A program made the position numbers and the translations under genes. A stretch of DNA of 64,000 nt, from the NCBI GenBank assembly GCA_046732855.1, contig JBKPNX010000064.1, positions 5,472 to 69,471 of the forward strand. The letters are read 5' to 3'. The DNA is from JBKPNX01 sp046732855. Lineage in GTDB: Bacteria; Pseudomonadota; Alphaproteobacteria; Geminicoccales; Geminicoccaceae. A model generated the notes under the pieces. It saw nothing but the letters and a program-made list of their open reading frames with translations, ran no database searches and was not told where the DNA came from. Below, in pieces: positions 28,106 through 37,333 of the stretch. Each line of letters begins with the position of its first letter. The first letter of the stretch is position 1.

Positions 28106-28612
28106 TCAGTATGGCTCGCCGCCTTTCTTGACGTAGCGCTGGCCATCCGGGCCCTGGCGGACCGCCATGTCGATGTCCGGATAATCGACCTCGTCGATGT
28201 CCTCGCGCCGCGCCCCGACCTCGAGGTAGACGGCCGGCCGGTCGGACCGGTTGATCAAATGGTGACCGTCGGGCTCGCCGGCGGGGAAGCCCGCGGCCAT
28301 GCCCGCGCGCATGATCTGCTCGCCAGCATCGGTCACCAGGGTCAGCTCGCCCTCAAGCACATAGACGAACTCGTCCTCGTGACTGTGCCAGTGGCGCTGC
28401 GAGGACCAGCAGCCGGGCGGCAGGTCGACGAGGTTGGCGCCGAACTGGGTCAGGCCGGCCGGGTCGCCAAGCGCGCGCTTGATCCGCCCCTCGGCCTGGT
28501 TGCGGAACGGCTCGGGATAGCTCGAGCCGCGCCGCGCCGGCAAGGTCGCCGGGTCGATCGCCTGGCTACGAAGGTTTCCGGCGGTGCGGCGACCACGCAG
28601 GTTATTTGGCAT
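28106..28612 (-). CDS. Cupin-domain protein
   Basis: A 168-residue small beta-barrel protein. The two cupin motifs are visible: SSQRHWHSHEDEFVYVLEGEL, with metal-ligand histidines and glutamate, and AAGFPAGEPDGHHLINRSDRP, with the later histidine. The C-terminus DIDMAVRQGPDGQRYVKKGG is common in stand-alone alphaproteobacterial cupins. Start ATG 28610-28612 follows GGAG by about eight bases. It lies downstream of the alkaline phosphatase gene on the same strand, separated by a strong inverted repeat, so the two are probably not one transcription unit. The ligand or reaction is unknown. Confidence 0.85.
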   Translation of the reverse strand: MPNNLRGRRTAGNLRSQAIDPATLPARRGSSYPEPFRNQAEGRIKRALGDPAGLTQFGANLVDLPPGCWSSQRHWHSHEDEFVYVLEGELTLVTDAGEQIMRAGMAAGFPAGEPDGHHLINRSDRPAVYLEVGARREDIDEVDYPDIDMAVRQGPDGQRYVKKGGEPY

Positions 28613-28693
28613 GAGGATGCTCCACAGATCGGGGCGCGTCCCCTGCACTATCTAGAGGCGCTGCTCCGCAGGTCCAGGTGCCGCTGGGCAGAC

Positions 28694-28718
28694 CCGGGAG
28701 CTGCTCCGCAGCTCCCGG
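28694..28718. terminator. Perfect 11-base-pair inverted repeat between phoA and the cupin gene
   Basis: CCGGGAGCTGC, a three-base loop TCC, then GCAGCTCCCGG: a perfect stem in the 193-base gap between two minus-strand genes. No T-tract follows on either strand, so it is not a classical intrinsic terminator. It could still stop or pause transcription leaving phoA, or stabilise an mRNA end. The sequence GCTGCTCCGCAG also recurs near 28660, adding a direct repeat. Confidence 0.45.
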
Positions 28719-28805
28719 TGCGGCTTCGCCGATCCGGAATGATCGGAGCAGCGGGGCGGCAGGGTCCGGAAGAAGCGCACCGCCTCGCCGGAGCAAAGCA
28801 AACCT

Positions 28806-30371
28806 TCAGTCAGCCTCCGTCTTTCTGGTCTCGGAGGCAACCGCGGTCGCGCGCTCGCTGATCTTCGAGGCGAAGTCGAGCACGTGGAACGTGTAGTTCT
28901 CCTCGACCGTGCCCTGGAACAGGTGCGACCACGGCCCGATCGCGTAGATCCCTAGATCCTCGCCGCCGTGCGTTTCGCTCGGCAGCGGCACCAGCGCCTG
29001 CTGCTTGAAGTCGGGGCTGGTCGCCTCCTCCATCGTGATCTCGGGCCGCTCCTCGGGCTTGTCCGAGGCGCCCGGACCGTTGGCGAAGCCGATCGTGGTG
29101 TAGGGCTTGCCGTCGGCAGCGAGGATCGGCTTGCCGTTGACATCGATCGAGATGCCGAGGATCGGATTGCCCCGCTTGGCATAGCCCGCGATCGTGAGCG
29201 TGTGGCTGTGGTCGCCGGTGACCACCACGAGCGTCTCGTTCAGATCGACCTTGGCCAGTACGGTCTTCACGGCCTCGTTCAGGGCGACGGCGTCGGTGAG
29301 AGTGCGAAACGCGTTGCCGGCATGGCTGCCGTGATCGATGCGGCCGCCCTCGATCATGAGCACGTAGCCCTCAGGGTTCCTGGCCAGGATGTCGATCGCC
29401 TTCTCGGCCATCTGCGCGAGCGAGGGCTCGCCGGCCTTGTCCTGCGGCCGGTCGTGGTCGTACTGCATGTGCGACATCTCGAACAGCCCGAGCACATGGT
29501 CGACTTTGGCCGGGTCGAGCTGATCGAACTGCTCGAGGTTCCAGACGTACGCGCCGCGATCGCCGTAGCGATCCAGCCAGGCCTTGGTCAGGTCCGCGCC
29601 ATCCTTGCGCTTGCCCGTCTTGTCCGCGTATTCGGGATCGGCCGCGGTCTCCGGCAGGAAGTTGGCGCGGCCGCCGCCCATGGCGACCTCGAAGCCGTCG
29701 CCATAGGGGATGTCGACCAGCTGGCGCGCGATGTCCTTGCAGCCCGCTTCGAGCGCCTCGGGCGGCATCTTGGCATCCGATTCCCAGTCGCGGTTGGCGA
29801 TGTGCGCGTAGGTCGCGCCCGGCGTCGCGTGGGTGATCGTCGCCGTGGTGACCGCGCCGGTCGACATGCCGATGCTCTCGGCCATCTCCCAGAGCGTGGT
29901 CACCGCCTTGGTCTTCTGGTCCTCGCAGCTGTCGAGCCTAGCCGTGTGGTCGAGACCCATCAGGTCGTTGATCGTCTTGACCCCGGTCGTCATCGCGACC
30001 GCGCTCGGCGCCGAATCGGTTACCTGCGCATTGGCCGAGTAGGTCTTCGAGGCGGCGAGGTGCGGGAATGCCTCCCAGGCCAGGACATTGGATTCGCCAT
30101 CCACGCCGCGCTCCTGGCCCTCGAATATCCGGGTCGCGGTCACGGTCGAGAAGCCCATGCCGTCGCCGACGATCAGGATCACATTTTTGGCGCGGTTGGT
30201 GTTTGGCTGCTCGGCCAGGATGCGCTGCAGCGCCGTTTGCGCCTGCTTGAAGTAAGGGTCGTTGCCCTGCGCGAGAGTCGCGTTCGCGGCGAACGCCTGC
30301 GCCGGGGCGAGCCCCACCATCGCAGCGCCGGCAAGGAGCGGGGACCAGATACGGGTCTGGCGACGGCTCAT
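28806..30371 (-). CDS. phoA: Alkaline phosphatase (PhoA family)
   Basis: Periplasmic metallo-phosphomonoesterase of 521 residues. A signal peptide (LLAGAAMVGLAPAQAFA) precedes the mature enzyme. Key motifs in order are NVILIVGDGMGFSTVTATRI (metal-binding aspartate), VTDSAPSAVAMTTG with the nucleophile serine after aspartate, ITHATPGATYAHIANRDWES, MIEGGRIDHGSHAGNAFRTL, VVTGDHSHTL and PSETHGGEDLGIYAIGPWSH (metal-ligand His/Asp). Start ATG 30369-30371 has GAGGGG six bases upstream. Expression under phosphate limitation would be expected for the family, but I could not identify a pho box. Confidence 0.95.
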   Translation of the reverse strand: MSRRQTRIWSPLLAGAAMVGLAPAQAFAANATLAQGNDPYFKQAQTALQRILAEQPNTNRAKNVILIVGDGMGFSTVTATRIFEGQERGVDGESNVLAWEAFPHLAASKTYSANAQVTDSAPSAVAMTTGVKTINDLMGLDHTARLDSCEDQKTKAVTTLWEMAESIGMSTGAVTTATITHATPGATYAHIANRDWESDAKMPPEALEAGCKDIARQLVDIPYGDGFEVAMGGGRANFLPETAADPEYADKTGKRKDGADLTKAWLDRYGDRGAYVWNLEQFDQLDPAKVDHVLGLFEMSHMQYDHDRPQDKAGEPSLAQMAEKAIDILARNPEGYVLMIEGGRIDHGSHAGNAFRTLTDAVALNEAVKTVLAKVDLNETLVVVTGDHSHTLTIAGYAKRGNPILGISIDVNGKPILAADGKPYTTIGFANGPGASDKPEERPEITMEEATSPDFKQQALVPLPSETHGGEDLGIYAIGPWSHLFQGTVEENYTFHVLDFASKISERATAVASETRKTEAD

Positions 30372-30472
30372 GGCTAACCCCTCGGCGGTTCGTCGATCGA
30401 GGGGCATACTATGGCAGTTTCGTCAGAGCCGCTGAACCCCGTATCTCCTGGGAGTTGCCGCTCGGCTGGCGG

Positions 30473-30682
30473 TCATGCCTGGCCGGCACCCTTCTTTAGA
30501 GTCTTGAGCACGAAGGCGCGAAACGTGTCGCAGCCCGCCTCCCGGAGCGCGTCGTCGACGGAGAAGCCGTCCCGTGCGGCGGCTCGCTCTGCCTGCTTGA
30601 CCAGCGCCTTGATTTCGGCATCGTCCGGCGTCGCCTTGACCTGCTGCGCGACCCAATTGTTGAGCCACCGAGCATCGTTCAT
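30473..30682 (-). CDS. Small hypothetical protein, 69 residues
   Basis: Start ATG 30680-30682 has GAGGGGG seven bases upstream; another ATG two codons earlier is too close to that site. The product is helical and charged (WLNNWVAQQVKATPDDAEIK, then VKQAERAAARDGFSVDDALR). Its pattern faintly recalls small rhizobial proteins of the DUF768 type, but I would not assign it. No signal peptide or membrane segment. It precedes the alkaline phosphatase region on the same strand with a 101-base gap, so co-transcription is possible. Confidence 0.5.
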   Translation of the reverse strand: MNDARWLNNWVAQQVKATPDDAEIKALVKQAERAAARDGFSVDDALREAGCDTFRAFVLKTLKKGAGQA

Positions 30683-31049
30683 GGTCATCCCCCTCGTCGC
30701 TTGCTGCAAGAAACAGATGACCGCCGTGGCATAAGGGGTCAAGCGAGCTGCCGGGTGTCCCGCACGAGCCAAGCGGGGCAGGTCATGGGCGCGTTCCATC
30801 GCCTCAACGCGCCCCACTGCCGGCCTGAGCCGGGCTGCGGCTCTTTGCGCCAGGCGCGCGCGCCGACCCCAGGGTTGACACTCGCGCGCACGGCGTTACG
30901 TGCTGAGCTGCAGGAGCGGCGCGCAAGTGCTGCGACATCTCGCAAACCGCCCGCGGACGGGCTAGCATGCGCGTAGCGACTTTAGACGGCATCAGGGCGG
31001 CAGCACGGTCTCGTGCGGCGCATGGCATCGAACAGCGGAGGGATCCAGT
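30683..31049. other. Divergent intergenic region upstream of gabD
   Basis: A 367-base gap between divergent genes. Apart from a consensus TTGACA at 30875-30880 (listed separately) I see nothing: no RNA gene, long repeat or convincing coding frame. Confidence 0.4.
30875..30902 (+). promoter_or_regulatory. Possible sigma-70-type promoter upstream of gabD
   Basis: A perfect TTGACA (30875-30880) is followed after 16 bases by TACGTG (30897-30902), which matches only the first two bases of the -10 consensus plus little else. It points towards gabD, whose ATG is 147 bases beyond. Weak evidence resting mainly on the exact -35. Confidence 0.25.
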
Positions 31050-32531
31050 ATGGCGACGGCGCTCAAGGAATTTCGCATTCAGCTCTCCGATCCGAGCCTG
31101 TTCCGCGAGCAGTGCTACATCGACGGTACCTGGGTTGACGCCGATGACCGGGCCACGATCAAGGTCGACGATCCGGCGAGCGGCGAGGTGATCGGGACCG
31201 TGCCTCGGATGGGGGTCGCCGAGACCCGGCGCGCGATCGAGGCGGCGGATCGGGCGTTCAAGAGCTGGAGCAGGACCACGGCCAAGGAGCGGGCCAAGAT
31301 TCTGCGCCGATGGTTCGATCTGATGATGGCGAACCAGGAAGACCTCGCGGTGATCATGACCCGCGAGCAGGGTAAGCCGCTTACCGAATCGCGGGGCGAG
31401 GTCGCGTACGGCGCCGCCTTCGTCGAGTGGTACGCCGAGGAAGGCAAGCGCGTTTACGGCGACATCATCCCGACCATCGCGAACAGCCGCCGGCTGATGG
31501 TCCTCAAGCAGCCGGTCGGCGTATGCGCGGCGATCACGCCCTGGAACTTCCCGAACGCGATGATCACGCGCAAATGCGCGCCGGCGCTCGCGGCCGGCTG
31601 CACGGTGGTGGCGAAGCCCGCGAGCTTCACGCCGTACTCGGCGCTGGCTCTGGCCGAGCTGGCCGAGCGCGCCGGCATGCCCGCGGGCGTGTTCAACGTG
31701 GTCACGGGCGATGCGCGCACGGTCGGCGGCGAGCTCACCGCCAACGATGCGGTGCGCAAGCTGTCGTTCACCGGCTCGACCGAGGTCGGCAAGATCCTGC
31801 TCAAGCAGTGCGCCGACACGGTCAAGAAGGTGAGCATGGAGCTCGGCGGCCATGCGCCGCTCATCATCTTCGACGACGCCGAGATCGACGCCGCGGTGAA
31901 GGGCGCGATCGCGTGCAAGTTCCGCAACAGCGGCCAGACCTGCGTGTGCACCAACCGCATCTACGTGCAGGACGGGATCTACGACGCGTTCGCCACCAGG
32001 TTCACCACGGCGGTCAAGCAGCTGAAGGTCGGCGCCGGGCTGGATGCCGGGGTCGAGCAGGGTCCGTTGATCGAGCCCGCGGCGGTCGACAAGGTCGAGC
32101 GCCATGTCGAGGACGCGCGCGGCAAGGGCGCGAAGGTGCTGGCTGGCGGGAGGCGCCATGCGCTCGGCGGCCAGTTTTACGAGCCGACCGTGCTGTCAGA
32201 GTGCACCGAGGACATGGTGATCACGCGCGAGGAGACGTTCGGCCCGGTCGCGCCGCTCTACCGGTTCGCGGACGAGGCCGAGGTGATCCGGCTCGCCAAC
32301 AAGACAGAGTACGGGCTCGCGAGCTATTTCTTCGCGCGCGATGTCGGCCGGGTGTTCCGGGTGGCCGAGGCGCTCGAGGCCGGGATCGTCAGCGTGAACG
32401 AGGGCATCTTCTCGACCGAGGTGGCGCCCTTTGGCGGCTTCAAGCACTCGGGCATCGGCCGCGAGGGCTCGAAGTACGGCATCGACGAATATCTCGAGAT
32501 CAAATACGTCAACCTCGGCGGCATCGAGTAG
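31050..32531 (+). CDS. gabD: NAD(P)-dependent succinate-semialdehyde dehydrogenase
   Basis: Aldehyde dehydrogenase of 493 residues that would oxidise succinate semialdehyde to succinate. ALDH landmarks in order: ITPWNFPNAMITRKCAPALA (cofactor site), FTGSTEVGKILLKQC, the general-base glutamate in KVSMELGGHAPLIIFDDA, the catalytic cysteine in NSGQTCVCTNRIYVQDG and the C-terminal EVAPFGGFKHSGIGREGS. GQTCVCTNR and the C-terminal signature are typical of GabD. GGAGG lies shortly before the ATG. No gabT or transporter is adjacent, so the physiological route to its substrate is not shown by context. Confidence 0.94.
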   Translation: MATALKEFRIQLSDPSLFREQCYIDGTWVDADDRATIKVDDPASGEVIGTVPRMGVAETRRAIEAADRAFKSWSRTTAKERAKILRRWFDLMMANQEDLAVIMTREQGKPLTESRGEVAYGAAFVEWYAEEGKRVYGDIIPTIANSRRLMVLKQPVGVCAAITPWNFPNAMITRKCAPALAAGCTVVAKPASFTPYSALALAELAERAGMPAGVFNVVTGDARTVGGELTANDAVRKLSFTGSTEVGKILLKQCADTVKKVSMELGGHAPLIIFDDAEIDAAVKGAIACKFRNSGQTCVCTNRIYVQDGIYDAFATRFTTAVKQLKVGAGLDAGVEQGPLIEPAAVDKVERHVEDARGKGAKVLAGGRRHALGGQFYEPTVLSECTEDMVITREETFGPVAPLYRFADEAEVIRLANKTEYGLASYFFARDVGRVFRVAEALEAGIVSVNEGIFSTEVAPFGGFKHSGIGREGSKYGIDEYLEIKYVNLGGIE

Positions 32532-32823
32532 CGCCGGGTCGCGCTCCTCCCCAGCTTTCGGGCCGCGTCATGGCCGGGCCCTGCGCCCGGCCATTTGCTT
32601 CGTGGCGGCGCTCCTCGGCTGCATGGCTCTCGAACGCAGCCCTCGGTGCTGTCGAGGTGAAAACGTCAGCAATCGTCGAATTGGCCAGGTCCGGCTGAGG
32701 GCTGCAATCTCATTTCGCCCAACGCGCCAATCTGCTACGAAGATCAAGAGTAAACTCATTGCGGGCCGAGCGCGCCTGATTGAAGACCCGTCGCGCTTGG
32801 TCCAAAGCACATTGGAGTGAGTC

Positions 32824-33336
32824 ATGGATGAGATCTCTTCAAAGGGCATGGAGATACGTCGAGCCTGTCAATCCGATGCGGCTGCGATTCGCGAGCTGAC
32901 CCGCTCGGCGTATGCCAAGTGGGTTCCACTGATCGGGCGCGAGCCCACCCCCATGACGGCCGACTACGATCGGGCGGTCCGCGAGCACATGATCGATCTG
33001 CTGTTCGTCGACGCCGAGCTCACGGCGCTGATCGAAACCGCGTGCGAGGCCGACCATCTTGTGATCGAGAACGTGGCCGTTTTGCCCGCTTTCCAGGGCC
33101 GCGGCTACGGCCGGCTGCTGTTGGGTCACGCGGAGTATCTTGCGGCATCGCTCGGGCTGCCGGAAATCAGACTCTGGACCAACAAGCGGTTTGCAACGAA
33201 CATCGCGATCTATTGCCGGCGCGGCTACACGCTCGACCGTGAAGAACCGTTCAGGGGCGGCTTCGTCGTGCACATGAGCAAGCGGCTGCCACGCGATGAC
33301 AGCCAAGCGGGCGTGGCCGTGATCCGAACCGGTTGA
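32824..33336 (+). CDS. GNAT-family N-acetyltransferase
   Basis: A 170-residue acetyl-CoA-dependent transferase. MEIRRACQSDAAAIRELTRS is the usual first strand and helix, HLVIENVAVLPAFQGRGYGRLL carries motif A with the Q/R-x-x-G-x-G/A pyrophosphate loop, and NIAIYCRRGYTLDREEPF is motif B. GGAGTGAGTC precedes the ATG. Acceptor unknown. Its TGA is close to the glutathione reductase gene, whose best start lies about 70 bases further on, so the two may be co-transcribed. Confidence 0.88.
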   Translation: MDEISSKGMEIRRACQSDAAAIRELTRSAYAKWVPLIGREPTPMTADYDRAVREHMIDLLFVDAELTALIETACEADHLVIENVAVLPAFQGRGYGRLLLGHAEYLAASLGLPEIRLWTNKRFATNIAIYCRRGYTLDREEPFRGGFVVHMSKRLPRDDSQAGVAVIRTG

Positions 33337-33404
33337 ATTCCACAAGCAGCGGGGCTAAGCCCGGCAGTGTTGCCGAAGGGGCAACGCCACGAGGACCAGC
33401 GGTC

Positions 33405-34787
33405 TTGGCGGATTTCGACCTGTTCGTGATCGGCGGCGGCTCGGGCGGCGTCGCCTGCGCGCGCCGGGCCGGCGCGTATGGCGCCAAGGTGGCCCTGTGC
33501 GAACCATCGCGGGTCGGCGGCACCTGCGTGGTCCGCGGTTGCATTCCGAAGAAGCTGATGCGCTACGGCGCGCTGTTCGCCGGACATTTCGAGGCGGCGC
33601 GCGGGTATGGGTGGCGGACCGGCCCGGTCGAGCTCGACTGGCGCGCCCTGATCGCCGCGCGCAACGCGGAGATCGCGCGCCTGAACGGCGTCTACCTGCG
33701 CATGCTCGACAACGCCGGCGTCACCGTCCTACCGGGCTGCGGCCGGATCGTCCGGCCGGGCGCGGTCGAAGTGGACGGCGAGACCTTCACGGCCGAGCGC
33801 ATATTAGTCGCGGTCGGCGCGCGCCCGAGCCTGCCCGACCTGCCGGGACAAGAGCTCGCCATCACCTCGGACGACGCGCTCGAGCACATGGAGGACAGGC
33901 CTGGTCACCTGGTCGTGGTCGGCGGCGGCTACATCGGGGTCGAGCTCGCGACCATCTTCCACGCGCTGGGCATCAAGACCACGCTGGTCATCCGCCGCAC
34001 CGAGCCGCTGCGCGGGTTCGACCGCGACGTGCGCGCCGCCGCGACCGAAGAGATGAGACATCGCGGGCTGGATTTGCGCACGAGCGCCACGGTGCACCAC
34101 CTCGAACGCGCCGGTGGCCGGCTCATGCTGCACACCACGGCTGGGCCGATCCCGGCAGATGCCGTGCTGTACGCGACCGGACGGGAAGCGATCCCCAACA
34201 CGCGCAGCCTCGGCCTCGAGCAGCTCCGCGTGCGCACGGACGCCTCGGGCGCCGTCTGCGTCGATTCCGCCTATCAGAGCAGCGTGCCCGGCATCTATGC
34301 GGTTGGCGACTGCAGCGATCATGCCGGCGCCGGGCTCGATTCCGGCACCTTCGATCTGACCCCGGTCGCGATCGCCGAGGGCCGAGTGATCGCCGAGACC
34401 CTGTTCAACGACAATCCGCACCGGATCAACTACGCCACGATCCCGACCGCGGTGTTCGGGATCCCCGAAATCGGCGCGGTCGGCCTGACCGAGGAGCGGG
34501 CGCGCGAGCTCGGCCACGACGTGGTCGTCTACCGCACGAGCTTTCGGCCGCTGCTGCACACTTTGACGGGCGCGCAGGTCAAGGTCATGATGAAGCTCGT
34601 GGTGGAGCGGACGAGCGACCGCGTGCTCGGGTGCCACATGGTGGGCGAGGACGCGGGTGAGATCGTTCAAGGTCTCGCAATCGCGCTCACCGCTGGCGCC
34701 ACCAAGGCCCAGTTTGACGAGACCGTCGGCCTGCATCCGAGCGCGGCCGAGGAGTTCGTCACCATGTATCATGCGTCGGAATCGTAA
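33405..34787 (+). CDS. gor: Glutathione-disulfide reductase
   Basis: FAD- and NADPH-dependent flavoenzyme that reduces oxidised glutathione. The FAD site is [20 protein letters not shown], the redox-active disulfide is [15 protein letters not shown], the NADPH site is [16 protein letters not shown] with following basic residues (RRTEP), and the C-terminal interface ends [14 protein letters not shown] with the active-site histidine. I choose TTG 33405 (AGGAC upstream), giving [12 protein letters not shown] and 460 residues, the family length. A TTG at 33333 overlapping the previous stop would add 24 poorly conserved residues. The DAHP synthase gene follows after 23 bases. Confidence 0.93.
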   Translation: MADFDLFVIGGGSGGVACARRAGAYGAKVALCEPSRVGGTCVVRGCIPKKLMRYGALFAGHFEAARGYGWRTGPVELDWRALIAARNAEIARLNGVYLRMLDNAGVTVLPGCGRIVRPGAVEVDGETFTAERILVAVGARPSLPDLPGQELAITSDDALEHMEDRPGHLVVVGGGYIGVELATIFHALGIKTTLVIRRTEPLRGFDRDVRAAATEEMRHRGLDLRTSATVHHLERAGGRLMLHTTAGPIPADAVLYATGREAIPNTRSLGLEQLRVRTDASGAVCVDSAYQSSVPGIYAVGDCSDHAGAGLDSGTFDLTPVAIAEGRVIAETLFNDNPHRINYATIPTAVFGIPEIGAVGLTEERARELGHDVVVYRTSFRPLLHTLTGAQVKVMMKLVVERTSDRVLGCHMVGEDAGEIVQGLAIALTAGATKAQFDETVGLHPSAAEEFVTMYHASES

Positions 34788-34810
34788 CGCAAAAAGAACA
34801 GAGGACCCTC

Positions 34811-36190
34811 ATGGCCACCGATTGGACCCCGGCGAGCTGGCGCACGCGGCGCGCCGCGCAGATGCCCGACTATCCCGATGCCCAAGCGCTCGCCCGGGTC
34901 GAGGCCCAGCTGTCGCGCTACCCGCCGCTGGTGTTCGCGGGCGAGGCGCGCAATCTGCAAAAGCAGCTCGCCGACGTCTGCGCGGGCCGGGCGTTTCTGC
35001 TGCAGGGCGGCGACTGCGCGGAATCCTTCGCCGAGTTCCATCCAGACAACATCCGCGACATGCTTCGCGTCCTGCTGCAGATGGCCGTCGTCCTGACCTT
35101 CGGCGCGGCGATGCCCGTGGTCAAGGTCGGCCGCATGGCCGGTCAGTTCGCCAAGCCCCGTTCGGCGCAGACCGAGCGCCAGGGCGCGATCGAGCTGCCG
35201 AGCTATCGCGGCGACATCGTCAACGCGCTTGAGTTCGACCAAGCGGCGCGCGTGCCCGACCCGGCGCGCCAGGTCCAGGCCTACGCCCAGGCTGCGGCGA
35301 CGCTCAACCTCCTGCGCGCGTTCACCGACGGGGGCTACGCCTCGCTCACGCGGGTGCACAGCTGGATGCTGGGCTTCGTCGAGCGTTCGCCGCAGGGCGA
35401 GCGCTACCGCGACATGGCGAACCGGATCACCGAGGCGCTGGCGTTCATGGAAGCCTGCGGCGTGACCGATGTCAGCACGCCCGAGATCAAGCGCACCACG
35501 CTGTACACGTCCCACGAAGCGCTGCTGCTCGGTTTCGAGCAGGCGATGACCCGGGTCGATTCGACCTCAGGCATGTGGTACGACACCAGCGCGCACCTGC
35601 TCTGGGTGGGCGAGCGCACGCGCCAGCCGGAGAGCGCGCACGTCGAGTTCTGCCGGGGTCTGGCAAATCCGCTCGGGCTCAAGGCGGGGCCGAAGATCAC
35701 GCCCGACGAACTGCTCGCCTTATGCGACACGCTCAATCCGGGGAACGAGCCCGGGCAGCTCACCGTGATCGCGCGCATGGGCTACGACCAGGTGGAGCGC
35801 CGGTTGCCGGCGCTGATCCGGGCGGTGCGGCGCGAGGGCCGCAACGTGGTCTGGGCGTGCGATCCGATGCACGGCAACACGATCAAGTCGAGCAGCGGCT
35901 ACAAGACCCGGCCGTTCGATCGGATCCTTGCCGAGGTGCGCAGCTTCTTCGCGGTGCACAAGGCGGAAGGCAGCCATGCCGGCGGCGTGCACGTGGAGAT
36001 GACCGGTCAGGAGGTCACCGAGTGTACCGGCGGCGCCCAGGCGATCACCGAGGAGGCCCTCGCCCGCCGCTACCACACGCACTGCGATCCGCGCCTGAAC
36101 GCCTCGCAGAGCCTCGAGCTCGCGTTCCTGATCGCGGAGGCGCTGAAGGACGAGCGCGCCGCGCTGCGCAGCGCCGCGGCAGGGAAATGA
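34811..36190 (+). CDS. aroG: Class II 3-deoxy-7-phosphoheptulonate (DAHP) synthase
   Basis: First enzyme of the shikimate pathway, condensing PEP with erythrose 4-phosphate, 459 residues. It is the plant-like class II type: N-terminal [20 protein letters not shown], the region [48 protein letters not shown] and later [20 protein letters not shown] and [19 protein letters not shown]. All are diagnostic. A 23-base gap from gor suggests an operon, although the functional link is not obvious. A GC-rich hairpin follows the gene at 36258-36286. Confidence 0.96.
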   Translation: MATDWTPASWRTRRAAQMPDYPDAQALARVEAQLSRYPPLVFAGEARNLQKQLADVCAGRAFLLQGGDCAESFAEFHPDNIRDMLRVLLQMAVVLTFGAAMPVVKVGRMAGQFAKPRSAQTERQGAIELPSYRGDIVNALEFDQAARVPDPARQVQAYAQAAATLNLLRAFTDGGYASLTRVHSWMLGFVERSPQGERYRDMANRITEALAFMEACGVTDVSTPEIKRTTLYTSHEALLLGFEQAMTRVDSTSGMWYDTSAHLLWVGERTRQPESAHVEFCRGLANPLGLKAGPKITPDELLALCDTLNPGNEPGQLTVIARMGYDQVERRLPALIRAVRREGRNVVWACDPMHGNTIKSSSGYKTRPFDRILAEVRSFFAVHKAEGSHAGGVHVEMTGQEVTECTGGAQAITEEALARRYHTHCDPRLNASQSLELAFLIAEALKDERAALRSAAAGK

Positions 36191-36257
36191 GGTAGGCCGC
36201 CCCGAGCCGAGCCTATCGCCGGGGCGCCGCGAGAACGGCGAGAACCCCCCAGCGCTG

Positions 36258-36286
36258 CCCCGCCCCCCAGCGCGCTCGAGGCGGGG
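36258..36286. terminator. GC-rich hairpin between two convergent genes
   Basis: CCCCGCC (36258-36264) can pair with GGCGGGG (36280-36286) across a 15-base loop; AGCGCGC and GCGCGCT nearby could form a competing stem. It lies between the ends of the DAHP synthase gene and the convergent hypothetical gene, where a bidirectional terminator is expected. No T-tract follows, so the call is tentative. Confidence 0.35.
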
Positions 36287-36358
36287 CGCGCTGCGCCCAA
36301 TCTGATTGATGCGCCAGGCTGGCCGGCCGGAGCCTCTGGGATGTTGCCGTCCTGTCGT

Positions 36359-36922
36359 CTACCGGACCGGGACCATCAGGTGCTCGTAGGGGGTGCCGGG
36401 CCACATCACGTAGGGCTGCGAGGTGTCGGGATTGTCCTTCTGCGAGGGATAAGCCTGCGCCATGGCGCCCACATTGAAGAGCATGACGTGCGGGCCCGTG
36501 TCGACCCAATCCTTGCCCGGCGCAGGGCCGGTCGCGTGGGGATCCTCGTTGCTCGCGTCCGAGCCGCCCTTGAGCATGTAGCCGAAGCCGACCTTGCCCG
36601 CGGGCGGCGCGGTGTTGGTCATCCAGGCGTGCGCCCACTCCATGCCGTTCTGGTCCAGGCACATCGGGTCGTTGCCCGGGGACTGCGGATTGTCGGGCAT
36701 GCAGGTGAAGTTGTTGGTGCCCTCGCGCAGGGTGCGCATGTTGCCCTGGGCGTCCATGGCCATGACGGCGGCGTGCTGGGCCACCGCCGCGGGCGCGGCG
36801 GACGTGGCATTGGCGATCAACTCTTCGTCGCTCATCGCTTTTTGCTGGGCGGCGGCGTCCAGAGCGGGCCACGCCAGGAATGGAAGCAGGATTGCGGGAA
36901 GTACAAGCGCCGTGCGCATCAT
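36359..36922 (-). CDS. Conserved exported hypothetical protein
   Basis: A 187-residue protein with a signal peptide (MMRTALVLPAILLPFLAWPA, cleavage near DAAAQQ). Conserved-looking features are EELIANATSAAPAAVAQHAA, the cysteine pair region NNFTCMPDNPQSPGNDPMCL, GFGYMLKGGSDASNEDPHA, WVDTGPHVMLFN and a C-terminal TSQPYVMWPGTPYEHLMVPV. From memory, near relatives occur widely in Proteobacteria as uncharacterised secreted proteins. Two consecutive ATGs (36922 and 36919) follow GGAG. Likely periplasmic or secreted; function unknown. Confidence 0.7.
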   Translation of the reverse strand: MMRTALVLPAILLPFLAWPALDAAAQQKAMSDEELIANATSAAPAAVAQHAAVMAMDAQGNMRTLREGTNNFTCMPDNPQSPGNDPMCLDQNGMEWAHAWMTNTAPPAGKVGFGYMLKGGSDASNEDPHATGPAPGKDWVDTGPHVMLFNVGAMAQAYPSQKDNPDTSQPYVMWPGTPYEHLMVPVR

Positions 36923-37333
36923 CCTTCTCCCCCTCGCATCTGACAGAACGCATCTTGCTTGCGCTCCTGTCGTCGTCAAGGTGCACGGTCTTCTCGCTGC
37001 GCGGCCTATGCGCCGCAGGCACCCACCCTGGGGACCTCCGTCGAGATAATCGAGCAGGCTAGGCCCGCCGCTATCTCCGCATAGTCGCTCAGATTTTCCC
37101 GTGTGGCGGAGCGCCATCAGACCGCCTGCCGACGATAGGTCGCGATGATCATGGCGCCCGCTACCGCTGCAAGTGATGCCGTGTCGGAGACCGTCGGTCG
37201 GATCCGACCTCGGCAGCCATGGCCGATGGATCGATGGGACAGATGCGAGCGCGACGACGGCTGGGAAGCGCGATGCGAATGGCGGGCCGGGATGCCGGGC
37301 GGCGCCGGCCGGCAGCCTCTACTTTGCCAGTTG
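36923..37333. other. Intergenic gap between a secreted-protein gene and parA
   Basis: This 411-base stretch holds the promoter of the exported-protein gene and the sequence beyond the end of the parA gene. Frames exist on both strands but none has a plausible start with coding character. No RNA gene or repeat was recognised. Confidence 0.4.
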
